64,000 bases of DNA. Source: Paludibacteraceae bacterium. Its GTDB lineage: Bacteria; Bacteroidota; Bacteroidia; Bacteroidales; Paludibacteraceae. The notes below the pieces were generated by a model that saw nothing but the letters and a program-made list of their open reading frames with translations, ran no database searches and was not told the origin of the DNA. Below, piece after piece: positions 1 through 7,514 of this stretch. How positions within the stretch are numbered: the first letter of the stretch is position 1; every line of letters starts with the position of its first letter. The stretch is from the NCBI GenBank assembly GCA_016292775.1, contig JAEDFN010000005.1:1-64000 (forward strand). Direction: 5' to 3'. Position numbers and translations under genes: made by a program.

Positions 1-1271
1 CGTCTTCGATCTTCTATATCGAAGATTTTTGTTTTCTGAAATTCCTTTTCATTATCCGCTATCTCCTTTTTTGTGTCAATACTCTCTATCAGAGAGCGGA
101 TTCTTAATCTAAGCGACCCAATATTGTTGACGTCATCGATTTTTAGTAGAGTGACGTTCTTATTATAGTGTGATAATATGCTTTTTACCTCGTCGATAAT
201 AAATGCATCCGGACCGCAGCCAAAGGATGTCAGCTGTACAAAATGGAGGTTGTTATGAGGCCAATTCCCCACAAAAGATGCGACTTTGAATATTCTGTTT
301 GGATATGACCACTGACTTAAGGCATTTATTTTCTCAAAAATGGAGTCGCTGAATGGACGACTTATATTTTCAGAAATAATGTCTACTCCCATTTTACTTA
401 TTGCGTACGATAATTTATGCTCGATAAGCTGGTCGATATGATACGGGCGGCATGCCATCATTATTACCATTCGTCCCTCGGCAGTGGCTTTTTCCAATAT
501 TTTTTCGTTCCTTTCCGATAGCTCTTTGTGGAATGATTCCATCTCTGATAACGCTTTTTCCAGCGCTGTAGTGATGTTTTTTTTCTTTATCCCTAAAGAG
601 AGCAAGTATTGTGTACAACTATTTTTTAGTAGGGAAGTGTCGTTGAAATTGATTACGGGGCTATCGAAGGGTATTCCGTATTTGCGCTCCGGGTTTATTG
701 CACTGCGAATTACGTCGGAGTAGCCGCTCACTATAGGGCAATTAAAGCTGTTGCCGGTGGCTTTATCCTCTTTCTTTTCAAAAATAGTGTAAGGGTAAAA
801 AATTCTATCTACCTTTTTCTCCGCCAAGTTTATTATATGTCCGTGCATTAATTTTGCTGGGAAGCAGATGTTGTCTGCCATGATAGAATTGATGCCGCTA
901 TTGTATAGATTGTTGGATGAAATGTCTGATAAAATTACTCTTATTCCACATTCAGTAAATAGTGTATGCCAAAAAGGATACTCTTCGTACATTCCTAAAG
1001 CGCGAGGTATTCCAATAGAAACGGCACTGTCGGTAATGCTTTTCCTATTGAATAAGAGGCGATTTTTTATGGCAAAAATATTCTCGCCCGTGTATGTGCT
1101 TTCGCTTTTGTTAGAATAAATTTTCTCGCAATTGTTACCGGTATAATACTCGTTCCCATTGCTGAATTTATAGCTCTTTATCGTGCATTTATTGTTACAT
1201 CCGTTGCAAGAAAACACATCACTGGTATAGTCGTTTTCCGCAAAGCTACTCAGTATACGTTCTTTATTCAT
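1..1271 (-). CDS. DUF2229-type acyl-CoA dehydratase activase-related protein, C-terminus beyond the window
   Basis: The frame is open from an ATG at 1271 down to the left edge, so only the N-terminal part (about 423 residues) is visible. A cysteine cluster near the start (CNGCNNKC) is followed by GIPRALGMYEEYPFW, a hallmark of the DUF2229 family that accompanies 2-hydroxyacyl-CoA dehydratase activases. Further cysteine segments (CFPAKLMHGH, NCPIVSGYSD) are plausible iron-sulfur ligands. The ATG lies inside the end of the upstream activase gene (8-base ATGAATAA overlap), so the two are probably translationally coupled. In many anaerobes the activase and DUF2229 parts form one chain of about 1400 residues; here they are two genes in different frames. 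Which acyl-CoA substrate is involved cannot be read from the sequence. Confidence 0.8.
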   Translation of the reverse strand, partial: MNKERILSSFAENDYTSDVFSCNGCNNKCTIKSYKFSNGNEYYTGNNCEKIYSNKSESTYTGENIFAIKNRLLFNRKSITDSAVSIGIPRALGMYEEYPFWHTLFTECGIRVILSDISSNNLYNSGINSIMADNICFPAKLMHGHIINLAEKKVDRIFYPYTIFEKKEDKATGNSFNCPIVSGYSDVIRSAINPERKYGIPFDSPVINFNDTSLLKNSCTQYLLSLGIKKKNITTALEKALSEMESFHKELSERNEKILEKATAEGRMVIMMACRPYHIDQLIEHKLSYAISKMGVDIISENISRPFSDSIFEKINALSQWSYPNRIFKVASFVGNWPHNNLHFVQLTSFGCGPDAFIIDEVKSILSHYNKNVTLLKIDDVNNIGSLRLRIRSLIESIDTKKEIADNEKEFQKTKIFDIEDRR

Positions 1272-3033
1272 GGTTGATAGTTTTATTTCGTGCGTAGATG
1301 GCAGCTCCGTAAGCGCCCATTAATTCGGGAATATCGGAAATTTGAACGTTGCTTTTTGTTTCCATCTCCAATGCGCGGATAACGCTGCTGTTTCTGAATG
1401 TACCTCCTTGTACTATGATATTCTTTCCCAACTCCGATATATTATGGAGTTTCAGCATTTTATACAAGCAGTTTTTTATAACCGAGATGCTCAATCCGGC
1501 AGCAATATCTTCTATTTGAGCGCCTTCGCGCATCGCTTGTTTTACTTTAGAATTCATAAATACCGTACATCTGGTACCTAAATCATAAGGGTGATCGGCA
1601 CTGCATGCCTTGTAGGCAAAGTCCGCCACTTTTATACCTAAAATATTTGCAAAGGTCTCTATGAAAGAGCCACACCCCGAGGAACAGGCTTCGTTTATCT
1701 CTATGCGTTTTATTGACCCGTTTTCTACAAAGATGGCCTTCATATCTTGACCTCCAATGTCTAAAATAAAACTCACTTCCGGATTTATTTCTCTCGCTGC
1801 AGTGAAGTGAGCCATAGTTTCTACAATGTTGTAATCCAAATCGTATGCGGCTTTAAGTAGGTTTTCTCCATAGCCGGTAACGCAACTGCCGCTTATTTTC
1901 AGCGATTTAATATTTTTCGGTATTTGGTCTATCGCATTTTTAAAGGTGTTGTAGCTATCTCCGTTATTGTGATTGTAACTGCTGTAAATAATCTCTTTCT
2001 TATCGTTGATGATAATAATTTTCGTTGTCGTTGATCCGGAGTCAATTCCAAGAAAATATCTGTCGGTATCTGTAGGTGTAGAGGTAGGAATTTTTTTTAT
2101 CTGTTGATTTTCTTTCCAATAATCATATTCCTCTTTAGTATTAAAAAGCGGTGGCAGTGTGTTTTTTGTGTATAATTTTATGTCGTTAAAATGGAGTGCA
2201 TAATAGAGTTGAGAACTGTCGACTACCTGTTCGTTTTGCATAGATAGTAGCGCACAACCGAGTGCCGGGATAAATTGTGGAGCTTCGGGTAAAATAGTAT
2301 CTTCCTCTTTGATATCGAGTACTTTTTCGAAATGTTTTTTCAACTCCGGCAGATATGCAAAGGGTCCCCCACAAAAGAATACTTTTTGTTTAATATCCAT
2401 TCCTCTTGATAGAGAGGCAATTACTTGTAGGGCAACGGCATGGAACATAGATGCGGCAATGTTGTTTTTGCCGGCACCTCTACTTATCAGGTTTTGTATG
2501 TCGGTCTTTGAAAATACTCCGCATCTCGATGCAATAGGATAGATTGTGTCGGCATTAGATGCTAATGTGTCAAGTACTTGAGTGGTAGTGTTTAGTAATA
2601 ATGCTGTTTGGTCGATGAAGGCTCCCGTGCCACCGGCACAACTGCCGTTCATGCGTATGTCCGGTATTTTTCCATCTTCAAAAAATATCATCTTACTATC
2701 TTCTCCTCCCATATCTATAAGGGTGTGCACATCAGGATATTTTTGATGTATTACTTCTACTGCAGCAATAACCTCTTGTACAAATCTATATCCAAGTCTC
2801 TCGGCATACCCCATTCCTACCGACCCGGTTAATGTTACTCTGAATTTACATCCGTCGAATGATTCTAAAATCTTGTTTAATATTAGCCTTCCGGATGTGA
2901 CAATATCTGCATTATGACGTCTGTATTCCTTGAATAATACCTGCTTATCCGCGTCTATAATAATAGCTTTGATTGTAGTAGACCCTATGTCTATTCCCAG
3001 ATTATATATAATATCTTGTTGCTGTGGTAACAT
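1264..3033 (-). CDS. Acyl-CoA dehydratase activase, two BadF/BadG/BcrA/BcrD ATPase domains
   Basis: This 589-residue protein carries two tandem ASKHA-type ATPase domains. The first begins LGIDIGSTTIKAIIID (about residue 12) and the second LGIDSGSTTTKIIIIND (about residue 328). Each has an iron-sulfur ligand region (NGSCAGGTGAFIDQTA and NEACSSGCGSFIETFA) and a later cysteine (SRCGVFSKTD, TRCTVFMNSK). Proteins of this family use ATP to drive low-potential electron transfer that activates radical 2-hydroxyacyl-CoA dehydratases or related enzymes, in the cytoplasm. It is followed directly by the overlapping DUF2229 gene. A -7/-33 promoter lies about 40 bases upstream. Together with ptb-buk in this window it fits amino-acid fermentation, but that link is inference. 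Confidence 0.88.
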   Translation of the reverse strand: MLPQQQDIIYNLGIDIGSTTIKAIIIDADKQVLFKEYRRHNADIVTSGRLILNKILESFDGCKFRVTLTGSVGMGYAERLGYRFVQEVIAAVEVIHQKYPDVHTLIDMGGEDSKMIFFEDGKIPDIRMNGSCAGGTGAFIDQTALLLNTTTQVLDTLASNADTIYPIASRCGVFSKTDIQNLISRGAGKNNIAASMFHAVALQVIASLSRGMDIKQKVFFCGGPFAYLPELKKHFEKVLDIKEEDTILPEAPQFIPALGCALLSMQNEQVVDSSQLYYALHFNDIKLYTKNTLPPLFNTKEEYDYWKENQQIKKIPTSTPTDTDRYFLGIDSGSTTTKIIIINDKKEIIYSSYNHNNGDSYNTFKNAIDQIPKNIKSLKISGSCVTGYGENLLKAAYDLDYNIVETMAHFTAAREINPEVSFILDIGGQDMKAIFVENGSIKRIEINEACSSGCGSFIETFANILGIKVADFAYKACSADHPYDLGTRCTVFMNSKVKQAMREGAQIEDIAAGLSISVIKNCLYKMLKLHNISELGKNIIVQGGTFRNSSVIRALEMETKSNVQISDIPELMGAYGAAIYARNKTINHE

Positions 3034-3071
3034 ATTAATAACTTTATTTAATAGACCTATTAAAAACGGTG

Positions 3072-3102
3072 CAAAGGTAAAACAAATTTTTTAACCGGCA
3101 AA
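3072..3102 (-). promoter_or_regulatory. Bacteroidetes-type promoter of the activase operon
   Basis: Read on the minus strand, TACCTTTG (3079-3072) is the -7 box and TTTG (3102-3099) the -33 box, 19 bases apart. It points at the activase gene starting at 3033. Confidence 0.7.
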
Positions 3103-3163
3103 ATAATACAATAAGTATGAGGTGAAATAATTTGAACGTTGGTAAAAAAACACGATATATATA

Positions 3164-3194
3164 TTGTATGATTTTATAAAAATAATTACCTTTG
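3164..3194 (+). promoter_or_regulatory. Promoter of alaS
   Basis: TTG at 3164-3166 and TACCTTTG at 3187-3194 are 20 bases apart, matching the Bacteroidetes -33/-7 pattern, about 28 bases before the alaS ATG. It is divergent from the activase promoter. Confidence 0.7.
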
Positions 3195-3222
3195 CAAGTT
3201 GAAATAAAAAAAGTAAATTCAG

Positions 3223-5841
3223 ATGACTTCTAAAGAAATAAGACAATCTTTTTTAGATTTTTTCAAATCAAAAAATCACCATATCGTACCTTCCGCACCA
3301 ATGGTGATAAAGGACGACCCTACACTTATGTTCACCAATGCAGGAATGAACCAATTTAAGAATATCATTTTGGGTAATGATCCTATAAAATATCCACGTG
3401 TTGCCGATGCTCAAAAATGCCTCAGGGTAAGCGGCAAGCATAATGATTTGGAGGAGGTGGGCCATGATACTTACCACCATACGATGTTTGAGATGCTTGG
3501 AAACTGGAGTTTTGGCGACTATTTTAAGAAAGAGGCTATTGCTTGGGCGTGGGAGTATCTTACTGAAGTTCTGAAATTAGATAAAGACAGGCTTTACGTT
3601 ACCGTATTCGAAGGGGCTCCCGCCGAGGGGCTGCAAAGAGACGATGAGGCAGCCGGTATTTGGGAGCAATATATTGATAAAAACCGTATTATTAATGGTA
3701 ATAAGCACGATAATTTCTGGGAAATGGGAGATACGGGTCCTTGTGGTCCTTGCTCGGAAATACATATCGATTTACGCCCGGATGCCGAACGCGCAAAGAT
3801 TGACGGAAAATTACTCGTAAATGGTGATAATCCGCAAGTAATAGAGATATGGAATAACGTATTTATGCAATATAATCGTAAGGCTGATGGCTCATTAGAA
3901 CCTCTGCCTAATAAGGTTATCGATACCGGAATGGGTTTTGAGCGCCTTTGTATGGCTGTGCAAGGTAAGACATCCAATTACGATACCGACGTCTTTACTC
4001 CGCTTATCGATGCTGTTGGTAACATTTGCAATTCCAAATACGGACAAGATGAAAAAGTTGATGTGGCAATGCGCGTTATTGCCGACCATATTCGTACTAT
4101 CGCTTTTGCTATTACCGATGGTCAATTGCCGTCAAATGCAAAAGCCGGTTATGTTATCCGCCGTATCTTGCGCCGTGCCGTACGATATGGGTATACTTTC
4201 TTAAATCAAAAAGAGGCTTTCCTTTATAAACTTATCCCTGCCCTTATAGAGAATATGGGAGAGGCTTATCCGGAATTGGCTCAGCAAGAGTCGTTGATTG
4301 TCAAGGTGGTAAAAGAGGAGGAGGATTCATTCTTACGTACTCTCGACACCGGTATTCGCCTTTTGGATAAGGTGATGGCAGATGCCAAAAACGCCGGTGC
4401 TAAAGAAATTTCCGGCGTTGATGCCTTCGTGCTTTATGATACTTACGGCTTCCCTTACGACCTTACGGAACTCATTCTTAAAGAGAATAATCTTTCGGTA
4501 AATGCCGATGATTTCAATACGGAAATGAAGAAGCAGAAAGACCGTGCACGTAATGCCGCTTCTGTTGAAACCGGCGATTGGGTAGTGCTCTGCGATGAAG
4601 AGTCACATTTTGTTGGTTATGATGAATTGCAAACCGAAACGCGTATCGTTAGATATCGTAAACTCGCTCAAAAAGGTAAAGAGTTTTATCAAATAGTGCT
4701 CTCTAACACACCTTTCTATGCCGAAATGGGTGGTCAAGTGGGCGATAGAGGTTGGCTGATTTCCGAAGTAGGTGATAGTATCGACATTATTGACACTAAA
4801 AAAGAGAATAACTTACCCGTACATATCGCAAAAGAGTTGCCAAAAGATGTGAATGCGATTTTCTTGGCAAAAGTAAATGTCGAGAAACGTAGAGCCACAG
4901 AGGCAAATCATACTGCAACACACCTCTTACATATGGTGCTCAGAAATATGCTCGGTACACATGTAGAGCAAAAAGGATCGTATGTAAGTCCCGAAACACT
5001 CCGTTTCGACTTCTCTCACTTCCAAAAACTCACCCCGGAAGAGATACGTCAGGTAGAACGCGAAGTGAATAAATTGATACGAGAAAATATCACTCTCGAA
5101 GAGAGTAGAAACGTGCCTATTTCAGAAGCTAAAAAAATGGGTGCTATGGCGCTCTTTGGTGAGAAATATGGCGATTTTGTTCGTGTAATTCGCTATGGAC
5201 AATCCGTGGAATTGTGTGGCGGTACTCATGCCAAAGCTACCGGTTCTATAGGGTTCTTTAAAATAGTTTCCGAGAGTTCTATCGCTGCAGGTATCCGCCG
5301 TATTGAAGCTGTTACAGCCTTTTCGGCAGAGCTCTTTGTGGAAAATTTGCAAGATATGCAAGCCTCTGTTAAAGAGTTGTTTAATAACACTCCTGACGTC
5401 ATTTCCGCTATCAAGAAGAGTATGGATGAAAGTGCATCTCTCCGTAAACGTATAGAAGACTTTATGCAAGAGAGAGCAATAACACTTCGTAACTCTATGC
5501 TCGAGCGCGCCGAAGATATTAACGGTGTTAAGGTAATACGATTTACCGGAACCGAAGACCCTGATACTTATAAGAATATCATTCCTTTCTTCCGTGGAAA
5601 ATTTGCCGATGTCAAATTCTTGTTCGTTATAGGAAATGTTTATGAAGGCAAACCTTCTATTACAATCTTTATCAGTCAGCCTATGATAGATGCCGGATTT
5701 AATGCAGGTAATATGGTGCGTAAAGCAGCTAAATTCATTCAAGGTGGCGGTGGCGGTCAAGCATTTATGGCTACTGCCGGCGGTAAGTATCCGAATGGTA
5801 TCGACGAGGCTCTTGATTGTATTATTGATATGATTAAATAA
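3223..5841 (+). CDS. alaS: Alanyl-tRNA synthetase
   Basis: This cytoplasmic class II synthetase charges tRNA-Ala. Its 872 residues match the family length. The catalytic core begins TSKEIRQSFLDFFKSKNHHIV and includes MFEMLGNWSFGDYF. The editing domain has zinc ligands HTATHLLH (about 561) and CGGTH (about 664). The C-terminal glycine-rich GGGGGQAFMATAGG is also typical. The gene is monocistronic by appearance, with its own promoter and a hairpin terminator just after the stop. No truncation is seen. Confidence 0.98.
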   Translation: MTSKEIRQSFLDFFKSKNHHIVPSAPMVIKDDPTLMFTNAGMNQFKNIILGNDPIKYPRVADAQKCLRVSGKHNDLEEVGHDTYHHTMFEMLGNWSFGDYFKKEAIAWAWEYLTEVLKLDKDRLYVTVFEGAPAEGLQRDDEAAGIWEQYIDKNRIINGNKHDNFWEMGDTGPCGPCSEIHIDLRPDAERAKIDGKLLVNGDNPQVIEIWNNVFMQYNRKADGSLEPLPNKVIDTGMGFERLCMAVQGKTSNYDTDVFTPLIDAVGNICNSKYGQDEKVDVAMRVIADHIRTIAFAITDGQLPSNAKAGYVIRRILRRAVRYGYTFLNQKEAFLYKLIPALIENMGEAYPELAQQESLIVKVVKEEEDSFLRTLDTGIRLLDKVMADAKNAGAKEISGVDAFVLYDTYGFPYDLTELILKENNLSVNADDFNTEMKKQKDRARNAASVETGDWVVLCDEESHFVGYDELQTETRIVRYRKLAQKGKEFYQIVLSNTPFYAEMGGQVGDRGWLISEVGDSIDIIDTKKENNLPVHIAKELPKDVNAIFLAKVNVEKRRATEANHTATHLLHMVLRNMLGTHVEQKGSYVSPETLRFDFSHFQKLTPEEIRQVEREVNKLIRENITLEESRNVPISEAKKMGAMALFGEKYGDFVRVIRYGQSVELCGGTHAKATGSIGFFKIVSESSIAAGIRRIEAVTAFSAELFVENLQDMQASVKELFNNTPDVISAIKKSMDESASLRKRIEDFMQERAITLRNSMLERAEDINGVKVIRFTGTEDPDTYKNIIPFFRGKFADVKFLFVIGNVYEGKPSITIFISQPMIDAGFNAGNMVRKAAKFIQGGGGGQAFMATAGGKYPNGIDEALDCIIDMIK

Positions 5842-5853
5842 TTATTATACTTT

Positions 5854-5888
5854 GCGTTATGAGCCCAGTGTTCATAACGCTTTTTTTT
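5854..5888 (+). terminator. Rho-independent terminator after alaS
   Basis: A perfect 9-bp stem, GCGTTATGA (5854-5862) with TCATAACGC (5872-5880), is followed by eight T residues. An ATG at 5859 lies inside this stem and is unlikely to be a start codon. Confidence 0.85.
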
Positions 5889-7394
5889 ATGAGTGAGTTT
5901 GCAAATATCATATTAACGCCTATTCAAAAGCGGGCATTCTTGAAAATTGCTATGGAATTGGTTAAAATCGACAACCTCTTTCATTGCAATGAAGTCAATG
6001 TGCTCTCACTGCTCGAAAAAGAATTCGATATTCAGGCTGACGACGTGGAGATGATTCATTATATTTCGTTGTCGCAAGCAATAGCAGTGTTAAAACAACT
6101 TGATAGAGAGATTATTGCTCGTATAGTAGCCGTTTTTGAAAATATTGTGTGCACTGATAATGATATCGATATAAAGGAAAATATTTTGCTTACTGCCATT
6201 AGAATGGCTCTTTTGCCGGAATTCTCTTCGTGGTCTACAATAATCTCTATCGATGATGCAAATTCCGATTGCTCTACTTCTCAATTGGCCTTTGTCGAAA
6301 AAACGTATGATGCTAATGCTCACGAGTTTTTTGATAACGATTACGAACGGCTGTTCCTTGAAAATGAGTTGGCAAAAGCAGGTATTAAACTCTTTTATCT
6401 CCCTTCCGAAATAAAGAAGATTGAGTCGTTTTGGACGAATATTGAAAATGCAAATCACAACTCTTTGGCGTTGAAGCATTCACTTCAATTTATTACCCCT
6501 ATTGATAAACGTGTTGATATAAAAGATGCTATTTTAAATTTCGAAAATATAAATCTTACATCTTTTTATAATACTCTTTTGTTGCGTTATAAAATCGTAC
6601 CCGATAAGATTGAGTATAGCACTTTCTTTTTGTTGAAAATAAAATCGGGGGATTTGTTGAATGATTTTGGAAATCTATATACCAATTCCGATTTCTTGGT
6701 GATTTCGTTAGATAAGGATGTTAAGAAAAGAATATCCGCTTTCTTATCGTTGATGGTAAAGCCCGATTTATCGATATCCGTCGACGGGTATTATAAGTTT
6801 CTTTATGAGTATCTTAGCGAAAAATGCAAGATGTTGGGAGAAATGGAAATAGGTAAAAATAATCAACTCTTTTTTAAGAATATAAATAGAGAACAAGTAG
6901 TATTCAAGTCTTTCCCACAGTCGTGCACGCTCTATTTTTTGATTTTAAAATATGGCAAGTCGGGAGTCGCGTCAAATTTATTTAACGATGCTTATGATTT
7001 TTTGCAGAATATAGATGCCTCGTTATATCAATCGCAGGGCGTTTTTGACATGAATTTGCTGCTTTCGGATTTGGAGAACCGGAATTGCAAACAGGCTATA
7101 TTGCTACATAATATTATAGTAATTTATTCCGCACTATCTACAAAAGATATTTATAGCGACAAGTTTCTCGACTATATTAAGCAGATAATAAAGCATCGCT
7201 CCAGTTTGAAAAGTTATATCAATTCCGCTTTTGATGAATTAAATGAAGGTGGTATTTGTGATAGTTTTAAGATAAATTACGATTCCGAATATAAAACATA
7301 TAATATAAATGCGGATATATCACTTTTTAAAAAGTGGGAAAAAGAAAGTTGTATACCACTGATAGATAGTGATTTATGGAGAAGGTTGAAGTAA
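5889..7394 (+). CDS. Hypothetical protein with a TerB-like helical N-terminus
   Basis: The protein has 501 residues when started at the ATG at 5889 (MSEFANIILTPIQKRAF). An in-frame ATG ten codons earlier sits in the alaS terminator stem, so the later start is preferred. The first 110 residues are helical and leucine-rich, with an acidic CTDNDIDIKENIL stretch recalling TerB-like or tellurite-resistance helical domains; this is a weak resemblance. The rest is a charged, soluble-looking sequence with no signal peptide, membrane segment or motif I recognise. It begins right after the terminator and ends in a hairpin terminator overlapping its stop, so it may be expressed by read-through or from an unseen promoter. 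Function unknown. Confidence 0.75.
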   Translation: MSEFANIILTPIQKRAFLKIAMELVKIDNLFHCNEVNVLSLLEKEFDIQADDVEMIHYISLSQAIAVLKQLDREIIARIVAVFENIVCTDNDIDIKENILLTAIRMALLPEFSSWSTIISIDDANSDCSTSQLAFVEKTYDANAHEFFDNDYERLFLENELAKAGIKLFYLPSEIKKIESFWTNIENANHNSLALKHSLQFITPIDKRVDIKDAILNFENINLTSFYNTLLLRYKIVPDKIEYSTFFLLKIKSGDLLNDFGNLYTNSDFLVISLDKDVKKRISAFLSLMVKPDLSISVDGYYKFLYEYLSEKCKMLGEMEIGKNNQLFFKNINREQVVFKSFPQSCTLYFLILKYGKSGVASNLFNDAYDFLQNIDASLYQSQGVFDMNLLLSDLENRNCKQAILLHNIIVIYSALSTKDIYSDKFLDYIKQIIKHRSSLKSYINSAFDELNEGGICDSFKINYDSEYKTYNINADISLFKKWEKESCIPLIDSDLWRRLK

Positions 7395-7422
7395 AATCCA
7401 AACTATTGGATTTTACTTTTTT
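7391..7422 (+). terminator. Rho-independent terminator overlapping a stop codon
   Basis: A perfect 11-bp stem, GTAAAATCCAA (7391-7401) with TTGGATTTTAC (7406-7416), is followed by six T residues. The stop codon (7392-7394) of the preceding gene is inside the left arm. Confidence 0.85.
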
Positions 7423-7439
7423 CTTTTAAAGAAGAGCAA

Positions 7440-7447
7440 TACCTTTG
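7440..7447 (+). promoter_or_regulatory. -7 box of the calcium ATPase gene
   Basis: TACCTTTG lies about 53 bases before the preferred start at 7500. The mRNA would begin near 7454, so the leader contains the first copy of the 34-bp duplication described at 7453-7514. Confidence 0.6.
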
Positions 7448-7452
7448 TGCTC

Positions 7453-7514
7453 GAAAATTTATAATATGAAAAGAGATTTATTTAATGAAAATTTATAATA
7501 TGAAAAGAGATTTA
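7453..7514 (+). repeat. Tandem duplication (34-bp period) across the ATPase start codon
   Basis: The 28 bases at 7453-7480 recur identically at 7487-7514. Each copy contains ATGAAAAGAGATTTA. In the first copy the ATG (7466) opens a reading frame of only ten codons (MKRDLFNENL) that stops at TAA. In the second copy the ATG (7500) opens the ATPase. Confidence 0.9.

Noticed and set aside
5122..5760. 212-codon minus-strand frame inside alaS
   Set aside because: It lies antisense to a complete, highly conserved synthetase and has no recognisable motif.
5859..5888. Upstream ATG of the hypothetical protein after alaS
   Set aside because: The codon is inside the alaS terminator stem and the added residues do not form a signal peptide or domain.
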